From Candidatus Accumulibacter cognatus (GTDB lineage Bacteria > Pseudomonadota > Gammaproteobacteria > Burkholderiales > Rhodocyclaceae): a stretch of DNA of 64,000 bases. A model generated the notes under the pieces. It saw only the letters and a list, made by a program, of their open reading frames with translations, did no database searches and had not been told where the DNA came from. Shown here one piece after another: positions 32,767-42,454 of the stretch. The translations under genes were made by a program, and so were the position numbers. Location: contig CP058708.1 of assembly GCA_013414765.1 (NCBI GenBank), positions 2,227,553-2,291,552 on the forward strand, in the 5' to 3' direction. The stretch's first letter is position 1; each line of letters begins with the position of its first letter.

Positions 32767-32833
32767 AGGTCCTCTTATCGTACGGCCATGGGAAGCCGAG
32801 CGCTTCCGGTCTGGAAGGAAATAGGAGACAAAC

Positions 32834-34273
32834 ATGCAAGGAAACACCTTCAAACGCAGCCTGCTCGCCGTGACCCTGATTGCTGCGCTGGGCGTCGGCT
32901 ACGCCAAGCTTGGCGGGCAGGCGATCAGCCCCGCCGATGCCGTTCCGGCGGCCGCTATCGCGGCATCGGCTCCGGCTCTCAGAACGACTTCGGGACTGCC
33001 GGATTTCACGTCGATCGTTGAGCGCAGCGGTCCGGCAATCGTCAACATCAGCTCCACCGGTCCGTCGAAAGCAGCGTCGATCGACCCGAACGATCCGATG
33101 TTCGAGTTCTTCCGTCGCTTTGGCATGCCTTCGCCGCAGGGCGGAGCTCCGGCGCGCGGCATGGGGTCGGGCTTCATTGTCAGCGAGGAAGGGCTGATCC
33201 TGACCAACGCGCACGTCGTCGAGGGTGCCGACGAGGTTACCGTCAAGCTTACCGACAAGCGCGAGTTCAAGGCCAAGGTCGTCGGCCTCGACAAGCTGAC
33301 CGACGTTGCTGTCCTGCGTATCAACGCGAGCAATCTGCCGATCGTTCGCCTCGGCGATCCGTCGCGGACACGCGTCGGCGAATGGGTCGTTGCCATCGGC
33401 TCGCCGTTCGGCTTCGAGAACAGCGTTACGGCTGGCATCGTCTCGGCGAAATCGCGTTCGCTCGCCAGCGACAGCTACGTTCCCTTCATTCAGACCGACG
33501 TGGCGGTCAATCCCGGCAATTCCGGCGGCCCGCTGCTCAACCTCGACGGCGAGGTGATTGGCATCAACTCGCAAATCTATAGCCGCAGCGGCGGCTATCA
33601 GGGTGTCTCGTTCGCCATTCCAATCAACGTCGCACTCAACGTCCAGGAGCAGTTGCTGCAGCATGGTAAGGTCCGTCACGGCCGAATCGGCGTGACGATA
33701 CAGGAGGTTTCGCAGTCGCTGGCCGAGTCGTTCGGACTGACGAGCTCGGCGGGTGCCTTGGTGAGTTCGGTCGAAAAAGGCAGTCCGGCAGCCGCCGCCG
33801 GCCTTGAGGCGGGCGACATCATCCTCAAGCTGAACGACACCGAGATCGGGCGCTCGTCCGACCTGCCGCCGATGGTCAGCTCGATCAAGCCCGGAACGCA
33901 GGTCAAGCTGCAGATCTGGCGCAAGGGAGCCACCCGGGAACTCGCACTCTCGGTCGGCGAGATCCCGACGACCAAGGTCGCGTCGGAGCGCAATGGTGAA
34001 GCCGACAAGTCCCGCCTCGGTCTGGCACTGCGGTCGCTAACGCCGCAGGAACGTCGCCAGCTCGAAAGTCCCGACGGGCTGCTCGTCGAAGGCGTCAGCG
34101 GTCCTGCAGCGCGGGCCGGCATCCGCCCCGGTGACGTCGTTGTCTCCGTGAACGGCCAGCCGGTCCGTGACGTGCCGCAACTACGCGCGATGCTCGAAAG
34201 GGCGGGCAAGAACGTGGCGTTGCTGATCGAGCGGGAGAACGCCAGGATCTTCGTGCCGGTGGAACTCGGGTGA
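32834..34273 (+). CDS. Periplasmic Do-like serine protease/chaperone (HtrA/MucD/DegQ family)
   Basis: 479 residues, ATG after AGGAG. An N-terminal hydrophobic segment (LLAVTLIAALGVGYAKL) is a signal or anchor. The trypsin-like triad is intact: His in LTNAHVVEGAD, Asp in KLTDVAVLRI and Ser in NPGNSGGPLL. Two PDZ domains follow (HGRIGVTIQEVSQSLAESF and RLGLALRSLTPQERRQLES). It degrades or refolds misfolded envelope proteins. It is probably induced by the adjacent two-component system. Confidence 0.94.
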   Translation: MQGNTFKRSLLAVTLIAALGVGYAKLGGQAISPADAVPAAAIAASAPALRTTSGLPDFTSIVERSGPAIVNISSTGPSKAASIDPNDPMFEFFRRFGMPSPQGGAPARGMGSGFIVSEEGLILTNAHVVEGADEVTVKLTDKREFKAKVVGLDKLTDVAVLRINASNLPIVRLGDPSRTRVGEWVVAIGSPFGFENSVTAGIVSAKSRSLASDSYVPFIQTDVAVNPGNSGGPLLNLDGEVIGINSQIYSRSGGYQGVSFAIPINVALNVQEQLLQHGKVRHGRIGVTIQEVSQSLAESFGLTSSAGALVSSVEKGSPAAAAGLEAGDIILKLNDTEIGRSSDLPPMVSSIKPGTQVKLQIWRKGATRELALSVGEIPTTKVASERNGEADKSRLGLALRSLTPQERRQLESPDGLLVEGVSGPAARAGIRPGDVVVSVNGQPVRDVPQLRAMLERAGKNVALLIERENARIFVPVELG

Positions 34274-34361
34274 TGATGTCGTTGCGGGGAAGGTGTGTGA
34301 CAGGCATGGCAAGGCCGGCTGGCACTTTAAGAACTTGCCTATCGGCCAAGGAGGCTCACCC

Positions 34362-34835
34362 ATGATTGATGCCCTGTTCGACCTTCTCGGTACGTTCTAC
34401 CAGAGTGGCAATTTCGAGCAGGCCGAATGGATCGCCCGCAGCATCCTGCAGGCGATCCCCGACGACATCGTCTCCCTGCAGTTTCTCGGTCTGCTTTATC
34501 ACCGGACCAGGCGCCGAGCGCAGGCCATGCAGGTATTCGCCGCGACAGCCAGCGAGCCGCCACAGAGCGATGCGCCAGATCTCGACGACCTGCAAGCTTC
34601 GGCCCAGTGCCGACGCGCGGCGAGCACCCGCGGATCGACACTGGCTGGTGCTTGGTATGACCTCGGACGCCTGCTCCTTCGCCTGGGCCATCGTCAGCAG
34701 GCCGTCAGTGCTTTCCATGCGGCGCTTGCGGCGCAGCCCGACTTGCGCAAAGCCCGGCGTATGATGGCGAAAATCACGCTGAACTCCGGTCGGCAGGAAC
34801 TGCATGCTCCAGAGGTCGGCACTGATCGATCCTGA
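34362..34835 (+). CDS. Small TPR-like protein
   Basis: 157 residues from the ATG at 34362, which has a strong AAGGAGG. The sequence shows two helical hairpins with TPR-like spacing: LGTFYQSGNFEQAEWIARSILQAIPDD near the N-terminus and GAWYDLGRLLLRLGHRQQAVSAFHAALAAQPD near the C-terminus, joined by a low-complexity acidic/Ala stretch. TPR units mediate protein contacts. It follows the HtrA gene by about 90 bp and may be in the same transcript. Its partner is unknown. Confidence 0.7.
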   Translation: MIDALFDLLGTFYQSGNFEQAEWIARSILQAIPDDIVSLQFLGLLYHRTRRRAQAMQVFAATASEPPQSDAPDLDDLQASAQCRRAASTRGSTLAGAWYDLGRLLLRLGHRQQAVSAFHAALAAQPDLRKARRMMAKITLNSGRQELHAPEVGTDRS

Positions 34836-34950
34836 GCGATCGGGGGGCACATCACAGCAATCGGCGGTGCGATCTTTGTCGTCGAACGGATACGGCAAAA
34901 GGCCCAGCCATTTGCGCAGCAGGACGTCGATCTTCGTAGCGTTCGGTTCG

Positions 34951-35425
34951 GGTAACTACTCAGATTCTGCCGACAGCCAATTCACGAGAAACGAGGTTGA
35001 GGAGGGCTGCCTTGGAAAGTCAGGGTTAGTACCTGGAAGAGCTTGGCGCTTTGCTTGTGCAGGGTGGCGAGATAGGAGCGGAGGGTACAGCAGGTATCGG
35101 CGCCCCTCATGGTTCTGAAGCAGCCGGAGATTTTCTGTTGTCCGCCACTCGGGCGCTCTCCTGCCTTGCGCAGCGACTTTGGCTTGGGCTTGTCAAGCCC
35201 ATCCGAGGACGGGAGCTTGCTCGAATTGCGGCTGTTCTGCACAAGGCGCGCTGCCAGTTCCTCTACCTTCTTTGGAAGCGTTGTGAGTGCAACGCTCAGA
35301 CTACCCACCAACGACCACAGATCGTGGATCACTTGATCTTTCTCGGCAACGTTCAGTAGGTCAAGGTCAGGAAGTGCGTCCATGTCTCGACAAGCACATG
35401 CCGTCCCTGCTCCTGAGTAGTTACC
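34951..35425. mobile_element. Internally deleted IS66-family element (non-autonomous)
   Basis: 13-bp perfect terminal inverted repeats (GGTAACTACTCAG at 34951-34963 and its complement at 35413-35425) bracket 475 bp containing only the two ends of an IS66 transposase gene. No 8-bp target duplication is visible in the flanks, so one end may have rearranged. If a full relative exists elsewhere in the genome it could be mobilised in trans. Confidence 0.75.
34982..35383 (-). pseudogene. IS66-type transposase with large internal deletion
   Basis: The frame starts MDALPDLDLLNVAEKD and shows the IS66 N-terminal coiled region and hinge (EELAARLVQNSRNSSKLPSSDG, KPKPKSLRKAGERPSGGQQ). It then jumps straight into the C-terminal tail (KISGCFRTMRGAD, TLRSYLATLHKQSAKLFQVL). 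About 350-400 residues containing the whole DDE catalytic domain are missing, with the frame kept open. It cannot be an active transposase. Confidence 0.8.
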
Positions 35426-35567
35426 TCCATATAGCAAAAGGCCACACCCGAAGGCGTGGCTCCTTGAGCCGACAGCACGCTGCCAGCAGGTATGTAAAAC
35501 CCATCATAAACGCAGATTCGGGTTCCGGGTAGTCGTATTTTTTGTGGTCAGTCTGATAATCATCTAG

Positions 35568-35640
35568 CCGGCCTCCCACCGCCGCGGTGGCGGTGGGTTT
35601 AAAGTGAGTTTACATGCTTACGTTAACCACAGGAGGCCGG
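35568..35640 (+). promoter_or_regulatory. Hairpin that can hide the IS110 transposase ribosome binding site
   Basis: CCGGCCTCC at 35568-35576 is complementary to GGAGGCCGG at 35632-35640, which includes the AGGAGG ribosome binding site of the transposase ATG at 35643. Between them lies a second hairpin with a 9-bp stem (CCCACCGCC / GGCGGTGGG). The arrangement can sequester the RBS, a usual way to limit transposase translation. The left-end leader could also be part of a bridge RNA. Confidence 0.55.
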
Positions 35641-35642
35641 AA

Positions 35643-36654
35643 ATGAAATATAGCGGAATTGACTTGCATTCGAACAACTGTGTGGTCGTGGTGACGGACG
35701 AGGAAGACAGGGTCGTGGTCGAGAAGCGCCTGCCGAACGAGCTGGAGAAGATCCTTGCGTTGCTTTCGCCGTGGCGAGCGGAGTTGGTAGGGGTAGTCGT
35801 GGAATCGACTTTTAACTGGTACTGGTTGGTCGATGGGCTACAGGCGGCGGGGTTCGCCGTCCATCTGGCGCACACGACCGCGATCAAGAAGTATGACGGG
35901 CTCAAACACAGCGGCGACCAAGCGGATGCCCGTCACCTCGCGCACCTGCTGCGACTGGGGATACTGCCGAAGGGAACCATCCTACCGCCGGAACAACGCG
36001 CGGTGCGCGATCTGGCGCGCAAGCGCATGCAACTGGTTCGTAGCCGAACCACCCATATCCTGGCCGTCGAGAACATCATGGCCCGACAACGGGGTGCCCG
36101 CATCACCAGCAACCAGGTGAAACGCCTGACCGCCGACTTGATCGATCAACTGGGGCTGGCGGAGGACGTAGCCCTGGCGATAAAAGCGAACGTTGCCATC
36201 ATTGCCAGCCTCAACAGCCAAATCGACCTTCTGGAAAAGCGTCTGCAGGAGCGCGTCGGGGAGCGACTCGAATACGCACTGCTGACCACGACGCCGGGGA
36301 TCGGACAAGTGCTGGCCACGACCATTTTGCTTGAAACGGGTCCGATCGAGCGGTTTGGCGCGACCGGCAACTTTGTCTCTTACGCGCGCTGCGTCGATAG
36401 CGTGCACACCAGCAATGGCAAGAAGAAAGGCGAAGGGAATGCGAGGAACGGGAACAAGTACCTCGCCTGGGCCTTCGTCGAAGCGGCCAACTTTGCCCTG
36501 CGCTATTGCCGAGGCGAAGCGCTTCTACGAACGGAAGAAGGCCAGGACAAACAACGTGGTAGCGGTCAAGGCGCTGGCGCACAAGCTGGCCCGGGCGTCC
36601 TACCACATACTGAAGGAGCGCCAGCCTTTTGACGTGACGCGCTGCTTCGCATGA
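35643..36654 (+). pseudogene. IS110-family (DEDD) transposase, frameshifted near the C-terminus
   Basis: The N-terminal RuvC-like half is intact (MKYSGIDLHSNN with the first Asp, VVVESTFNWYW with the Glu, SGDQADARHLAHLL with the Asp pair). So is the transposase_20 region (LLTTTPGIGQVLATTILLETG). Around 36505-36510 the frame shifts: the original frame ends in unrelated sequence at 36632. The true C-terminus (AEAKRFYERKKARTNNVVA, then KALAHKLARASYHIL) continues in the next frame to 36654. Removing one T in CTATTGCC restores the protein. This is either a recent inactivation or a one-base sequence error. Confidence 0.85.
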
Positions 36655-36659
36655 GTGAC

Positions 36660-37230
36660 GACGGCGGCCGGCAAGCCCGGCACTGGGGACTGGAGCAACA
36701 GCCATTTGGTCTGAATGGGATGCCGGATCGCCGTCACCGGTTGGCAGCACCAGCGGATCGCCTGCAACGTGAGCCACCCAGGGATTGGCGCCGACCCTTC
36801 GGCAGCCACAGGTCTGTGATGAATCCATTGGACACGAAGCGGCACCAACGTTCTTCTGGGGCAGCAAGGGCCGCCAGGGCGACCGGCTGCTTGATCGCCG
36901 TTCGCTTGATCCTGATGGGTGTCTGGCGCGATTCGGTCGTAGCCATGGGTGAAGAACCGGGTGCGGTTCGAGCGCTGCCGCTGGAGAGTTTGAGGTTTTG
37001 GAAGGACCGGCCACGCATCGGTCGTCATGGCCGCGGGCGAAAACGCCTCGCCCGCGGCCATGACCAAGCGTAGAGCCTCTACGCGGCGTCAAGGGAAGCT
37101 TTGCCGGGCTGCAAAAACGCAGCCCGCCCTTGACCCCGCTCCGAGGCAAAGATGCGGGCCGACCTTCGGGGCCACATTCCAAAACGGTATCGCGGTAGCA
37201 ACGCGAGGCCTTGCTTCGCACGCTTGACAC
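36660..37230 (+). other. Structured non-coding tail of the IS110 element (candidate bridge-RNA region)
   Basis: No supportable gene for ~570 bp. Instead there is a dense series of palindromes. The strongest has a 14-bp stem around 37026-37060 (ATGGCCGCGGGCGA and its complement). Next is a nested stem at about 37087-37133, with outer arms GTCAAGGG/CCCTTGAC and inner CGGGCTGC/GCAGCCCG. A small GTAGAG/CTCTAC hairpin lies between them. IS110-family elements encode a bridge RNA in a non-coding end, downstream of the transposase in the IS1111 group. Element boundaries could not be fixed. Confidence 0.4.
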
Positions 37231-37489
37231 GGGCCGGCTAATGGGTGTCAGTCGGGACGATCCGCATCCGCCATAGCCGCATTAGTCCCAACAGTATGAG
37301 CAGGGCACATCCTGTGGTTGTCACGGGAGACCTCGGCAAGGCGGTCGGGGAATTTCCGGTGGCAAGCCATCTGAAGGCATGTTCCGCGGTCATGGGGAAG
37401 ATTTCCGGTCGATCTGAAGAGCGAATTCCGTCTGGATTCCGTACAGATTCCGGGAAGTTATCCCGTGATGGTTTAAGTCATTGAATCCA

Positions 37490-37566
37490 TGGCACGCCCG
37501 AGACGATTCGAACGTCCGACCCCTGCCTTCGGAGGGCAGTACTCTATCCAACTGAGCTACGGGCGC
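37490..37566 (-). tRNA. tRNA-Arg (anticodon CCG)
   Basis: On the minus strand the sequence from 37566 folds as a full cloverleaf: acceptor GCGCCCG paired with CGGGCGT, D-arm AGCTCAGTTGGATAGAGT, anticodon stem CTGCC/GGCAG around loop CTCCGAA (anticodon CCG, codon CGG), T-arm GGACG-TTCGAAT-CGTCT, discriminator G and encoded CCA at 37490-37492. 77 nt. It forms the border between the IS110 element and the helicase locus; I saw no integrase or duplicated tRNA 3' end. Confidence 0.96.
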
Positions 37567-37773
37567 GTGCAGGGTTGGAAGCTTAACCGCTTTGCTCAGG
37601 GTAGTCCACCCCGTAAGCGCTGGACCGCTGTTTGCGGCAGTCGGTGCTGCCGCAAGCATGTCCAGAAACGGTTAGAATCCGCCGCAGGCGGATGCTGCTA
37701 AGCCCATCCGGCGGATGCCTGGCGTCACGCCTTCCAAGCCGCAAGTCCGATCCAGATCATCCGGAAATAAACA

Positions 37774-40700
37774 GTGTAAATTCTCGAATACAACGGACTC
37801 GACACGTCCCGCGTCAAGGCCAGATATCACAAGGTGGCGGAGGCCATCGCACGCAATGACTTTTGCGCCGCACAGGTCAAGAAGCTGGCCAATCTCAGTC
37901 ATGGCAGGTTTTACCGGGCCAAACTCGATGATGCAGCCCGGCTGTTGTGTTGTTTACCCTGATTCGTTACGGCGATGAAAGCTGCGCGCTGATGCTGGAA
38001 GTGATCAGTAACCACGATTACGACAAGTCGCGCTTTCTGCGCGGGGCGGCAATCGACGACGAAAAGATTCCGGAGATTGGCGTCGATGAAGCGATCAGGG
38101 AAGCGCAGCCGGTACGCTACCTGCACCCGGAGCGTACGACGATTCACCTGCAGGACAAGCCAATCTCCTTCGATGACACCCAGGAGGCCATCTATCGCCG
38201 GCCGGCACCGCTGATCGTCGTCGGCTGCGCCGGTAGCGGCAAGACCGCGCTGACCCTGGAAAAGCTCAAGCACGGAGAAGGCGAGATGCTCTATGTCACC
38301 CACTCCGCCTACCTTGCGCAGAGCGCCCGGGCTCTCTATTACGCGAACGGCTTCGAGCACGCCGCTCAGGAAGCGGTATTCCTCTCGTACCGCGAGTTTG
38401 TCGAGTCGATCCGGGTGCCGCCGGGCCGGGAAGCCGGCTGGCGCGACTTTGCCGGCTGGTTCGCGCGGCTGCGGCAGGCATTCAAGGAGTTCGACGGCCA
38501 TCAGGTCTTCGAAGAAATTCGTGGCGTTCTGGCGGCCGCTCCCGACGGCGTTCTCACACGCGATGAATACCTGGCGCTCGGTATACGCCAGTCGATCTTC
38601 CCCATCGAGCTGCGCGACAAACTTTACGATCTGTTCGAGAAATATCGCGACTGGCTCGCCGAGGCGAAACTCTACGACCTGAATCTCGTTGCTCAGGACT
38701 GGCAACGGCTGGCCGCGCCACGCTACGACTTCGTGGTCATCGACGAGGTGCAGGACATCACCACCGTGCAACTGGCGCTGGTTCTCAAGACCTTGCGCAA
38801 ACCTGGCCATTTTCTGCTCTGCGGCGATTCCAACCAGATCGTCCATCCCAACTTCTTTTCCTGGAGTCAGGTCAAGAGCCTTTTCTGGAAAGACCCCAAG
38901 CTGGCCGAGCGGCAGGAACTGCACGTGCTCACGGCCAATTTCCGCAACGGCCTGGAGGCCACGCGGGTCGCCAACCAGTTGCTGAAAATCAGGCAAAGGC
39001 GCTTTGGCTCGATCGACCGCGAGAGCAACTTCCTGGTTCAGGCGGTGGGCAGCGACACTGGACAGATTGCGCTGATGCCCGACAAGGAGCTCGGCAAGCG
39101 CGAACTCGACCAGAAGATTCGCCAGTCCACCCAGTTCGCCGTGCTGGTGATGCGCGACGAGGACAAGGTGGAAGCGAGAAGGTACTTCGCCACGCCGCTG
39201 CTGTTCTCGATTCATGAAGCCAAGGGCTTCGAATACGAGAACATCATCCTCTACCGTTTCATTTCCGACCATCGCGCCGAGTTCAGCGACATCGTCGAGG
39301 GCGTTGCCCGCGCCGACCTGGCCGTCGAAACCTTGGACTACCGGCGGGCCAAGGATAAGAGCGACAAGTCGCTGGAAGTCTACAAATTTTTTGTCAATGC
39401 CCTCTATGTAGCGCTGACGCGCGCCATCCGGAACATCTACATCATCGAGTCGGACACCGCGCATCCACTCTTCGCACTGCTCGACCTGAGCCTCGGCCAG
39501 GTCAGGGTCGAGGCCAGACAATCGACCCTAGGAGACTGGCAGAAGGAGCGCGCAAGCTGGAGCTGCAAGGCAAGCAGGAACAGGCCGAAGCGATCCGTCG
39601 CACAATTCTGAAGCAGGTGCCGGTACCCTGGCCGGTGTTCGAGGAGACCAAGGTCATCGAACTGTTGGTCAAGGTGTTTCGCGAACAGGCACCTGGCGCG
39701 AAATGGAAGCAGCAACTCTACGAATACGCGACTTGTCATGATGAGCCGCAACTGGCCGAATGGCTGGCGTGCGAGGCCAGATTCGAGCCGGCGAAATATT
39801 TTTCGCAGCAACGCGCGACTTTCGGCCGCAAGACCTACATCCCTTACTTTGCCCACCATTTCAAGGATATTCTCAGGCAATGCGAGCAGTACGGCATCGA
39901 CCATCGCTTGCCAATGAACCAGACGCCATTGATGGCCGCAGCCGTTACCGGCAATGTGCCCTTGGTGGAAGCCCTGCTCGAACGCGGCGCCAACCGCGAG
40001 GCGGTCGATCACTATGGCTACAATGCGCTGCACTGGGCCTTGCGCGAGGCTTTCCGCGATGCCAGGTTTGCTGGAGGTCCGCTGGCCGCCCTCTATGAAC
40101 TGCTGGCGCCGGCGAGTATCGACGTCAATACCGGCGATCGACTGGTGCGCATCGACCGGCATCTGTCCGAATACTTCATATTTCAGACGCTGTGGGTGCT
40201 GTTCAAGTCACGCTTCACCCACTGGCAGCGTCGCGCCAACGGCGCCTTCGATACGCAGGCGATTCTCGGCGCCTGGCAGCACCTGCCGGCCAATATCGTC
40301 CGTCCCGAACGCAACAAACGCCAGCATCTTTCCGGCGTGCTTGCCCGCAACGAAATCCATCGCGATTACGCCTACAACCGGGCCTTGTTCATGCGCGTCG
40401 CGCAGGGCTGGTATCAGTTCAATCCCGGACTCTCGGTACGGCAGAGGCAGGGGGATGAAGAACAGTGGACGCCGATCTATACGGTGCTCAATCTGCCGCT
40501 GATCAACGAATTTTCCCGGCCGGATAGCCGCCGGGAGTCTACTGGATGGGAGCGGCTCCCGGATGCCATCGACCACTATCTCACCTTGGGCGGCCTGCAA
40601 AAACGCAACGCGCCCATCGCCACCGAGCGCGCCGTGGCCTTGGAGGCGGTTCGCCAGGTTGAATTAAAAAAGGCGTTCCGGGAACACCGGCAGGCAGCTC

Positions 40701-40804
40701 GGGCCGGTGCTGCGCCATTGAATTCGAGTGGGGAAACGAAAGAGCGCCAGCGTCCTGAAGCCGAACGTCTGCTGTGGGAGTGGGAGGAACGCAAGAAACG
40801 TTGA
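37774..40804 (+). pseudogene. UvrD-like superfamily I helicase with C-terminal ankyrin region, broken in three places
   Basis: One ~1008-residue protein is spread over three frames. Frame 1 starts GTG-TAA-ATT (a stop where Lys is likely) and reads ILEYNGLDTSRVKARYHKV on to AKLDDAARLL at ~37943. A 5-bp tandem duplication TGTTG then shifts to the main helicase frame (FTLIRYGDES onward). That frame has Walker A VGCAGSGKTALTL, DEVQD box, LCGDSNQIVHPN, HEAKGFEYENIILYRF and LYVALTRA. At ~39546 a missing G (GGAGCGCGC) shifts to the third frame (ARKLELQGKQEQAEAIRR). That frame carries two ankyrin-like units (TPLMAAAVTGNVPLVEALLERGA, YGYNALHWALREA) to 40804. Correcting both shifts gives exactly 1009 codons. 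Confidence 0.82.
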
Positions 40805-40836
40805 TTTCTCCGGCGAATTTCTCCGGCGCGGGCGCC

Positions 40837-41511
40837 TCACTGCCCACTCCGCCCGGTTTTCCGAGGGGCCGACTGACTCAAGGTTCTGTCGAAGGTCATC
40901 ATCTTCTTCAGGCGGTAAATCTGCGCGGGCCGCTGGTTGCCGACCTGAAAGCTGCCGGCGACCTGATCGAGCAGATCGAGTTCCTTGATCTTTCTCCGGA
41001 AGGAACTCTTGTCCAGCGGTGATCCCAGCACCTGTTCGTAGATCTTCTGCAGTTCTGCTAGCGTGAAGGTTTCCGGCAGCAGGTAAGCAGGCAGAACGGA
41101 ATAGGCCGACTTGCTCCGCAACCTGTCGACCGCTGCCTGAATGATCGCCGGGTGATCGAAAGCGAGCTTTTGCAACTCGTTTACCGGCTGCCAGGTGGCC
41201 TCGGTCGTCGGCGATACCAGGGCGAAATAGGCAATGCTCGCGGACCAGCCGCGCGGGTCTCTCTGATTTCCGGCAAACGTCGCAAGCTGTTCGAGGTAGG
41301 GCGGCTTGATGCCCATCTTCTCGCGCAGAATGCGGTAGGCCGCATCCTCCGCATTCCCATCCTCCTGCGCATGGACGTATCCCCCAGGCAAGGCCAGCTC
41401 GCCGGCAAAGGGGGCGTTCGGGCGCCGGATCAGCGCCACACACAGCACATCGAGACAAAGGGTCATCAGAACCACATCGACGGTGACGATGATCGGTGGG
41501 TACATGGCCAT
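40837..41511 (-). CDS. NrtR-type transcriptional regulator (degenerate Nudix domain + winged helix)
   Basis: 224 residues. The N-terminal Nudix fold is evident (VDVVLMTLCLDVLCVALIRRP, FAGELALPGGYVHAQED). The catalytic Nudix box is lost: RILREKMGI replaces REVxEExG, as in NrtR repressors that bind rather than hydrolyse ADP-ribose. The C-terminal ~80 residues form the NrtR winged helix (TFTLAELQKIYEQVLGSPLDKSSFRRKIKEL). NrtR regulates NAD synthesis and salvage genes. Here it is divergent from a nicotinamidase-like gene, with a palindrome between them, so it very likely controls that operon and itself. Confidence 0.85.
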   Translation of the reverse strand: MAMYPPIIVTVDVVLMTLCLDVLCVALIRRPNAPFAGELALPGGYVHAQEDGNAEDAAYRILREKMGIKPPYLEQLATFAGNQRDPRGWSASIAYFALVSPTTEATWQPVNELQKLAFDHPAIIQAAVDRLRSKSAYSVLPAYLLPETFTLAELQKIYEQVLGSPLDKSSFRRKIKELDLLDQVAGSFQVGNQRPAQIYRLKKMMTFDRTLSQSAPRKTGRSGQ

Positions 41512-41562
41512 GGTTTTTCCGGCGATTCAGGATGAAAAAATTTTACCCGAGTTAGTTGCATT

Positions 41563-41580
41563 TAGCAAATATGCTTGCTA
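41563..41580. promoter_or_regulatory. Candidate NrtR operator between the divergent genes
   Basis: TAGCAA-ATATGC-TTGCTA, a perfect 6-bp dyad with 6-bp spacer, midway between the two start codons. It is followed by CACTA-TGCT-TAGTG and GTGGC-AAAAC-GCCAC dyads (41579-41606). The position fits repression of both genes; the sequence was not matched to a known NrtR motif. Confidence 0.5.
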
Positions 41581-41624
41581 CACTATGCTTAGTGGCAAAA
41601 CGCCACGAACATCGGGAGAACGTT

Positions 41625-42419
41625 ATGAAGAAGACTCACTTGCTCATCATTGACCCGCAGAATGACTTCTGCGACATCGCGGGTGCTGCGCTGCCGGTTG
41701 CCGGCGCCAATGCCGACATGCAACGCCTGGCGGCATTTGTCGATGCCCACGCCGCTCGTCTGTACGACATCCACGTCACATTGGATTCGCACAACCCGGT
41801 GGATATCGCTCACGCTTCCTGGTGGGTGGATTCGCTGGGGAATGCGCCTTTGCCGTTTACCGTCATCAGCCAGGCCGACATGGTTGCCGGGAAATGGCGC
41901 GCGCGTCATCCTGACGCACAGGCACGCAGCGCAGCTTACGTCAGGCAATTGAGCCAGGCCGGGCGTTATGCGCTGGTGATCTGGCCCGAACACTGTCTGA
42001 TCGGTAGCTGGGGACACAACATCCAGGTCGATCTGATGGGCGCACTCAACCGCTGGGCGCGTAACCGGATGGAAATCGTAGACTATGTCACCAAGGGATC
42101 GAATCCCTTTACGGAACATTACAGTGCCGTTCAGGCAGAAGTGCCTGACGCTGCGGACCCGTCCACCCTGGTCAATACCCGGTTCATCGACACGCTCGCT
42201 CGCGCCGATCAGATTCTGATCGCCGGGGAAGCGCTGTCGCACTGCGTGGCCAGCACGGTGCGCGACATTGCCGCAAATTTTGGCGACGACAACGTCAGGA
42301 AGCTGGTGCTGCTCGAAGACTGCTCGAGTCCGGTGACGGGCTTCGAGTCTCTCGGCGCCGATTTCATCACTGAGATGACGGCTCGCGGCATGCGGGTCAT
42401 GAAATCGACCGATTACTGA
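41625..42419 (+). CDS. Nicotinamidase-like cysteine hydrolase (isochorismatase superfamily)
   Basis: 264 residues from the ATG at 41625 (GGGAG just upstream). The catalytic triad of nicotinamidases is present: Asp in LLIIDPQNDFCD, Lys in DYVTKGSNPFTEHYS and Cys in GEALSHCVASTVRDI. The metal-site region is DSHNPVDIAHASWW and a late motif is WPEHCLIGSWGHNI. At 264 residues it is longer than PncA (~210). Nicotinamide to nicotinate deamidation is the best guess given the divergent NrtR gene. A related ureide or pyrazinamide-type amidase role is possible. First gene of a four-gene operon. Confidence 0.82.
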   Translation: MKKTHLLIIDPQNDFCDIAGAALPVAGANADMQRLAAFVDAHAARLYDIHVTLDSHNPVDIAHASWWVDSLGNAPLPFTVISQADMVAGKWRARHPDAQARSAAYVRQLSQAGRYALVIWPEHCLIGSWGHNIQVDLMGALNRWARNRMEIVDYVTKGSNPFTEHYSAVQAEVPDAADPSTLVNTRFIDTLARADQILIAGEALSHCVASTVRDIAANFGDDNVRKLVLLEDCSSPVTGFESLGADFITEMTARGMRVMKSTDY

Positions 42420-42454
42420 TTACTGCATACCACAATCCAGACAAGGAGCTGAGG

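Noticed and set aside
37390-37659. 89-codon minus-strand ORF ([22 protein letters not shown]...)
   Set aside because: It is a read-through of tRNA-Arg; this peptide pattern is the usual artefact of translating that tRNA.
37911-39521. 536-codon minus-strand ORF
   Set aside because: Antisense to the helicase domain, whose Walker and C-terminal motifs are unmistakable; long antisense frames are expected at this GC content.
37490-40804. Integrative element inserted at tRNA-Arg
   Set aside because: No integrase gene and no duplicated tRNA 3' end were found; the neighbouring insertions are IS elements.
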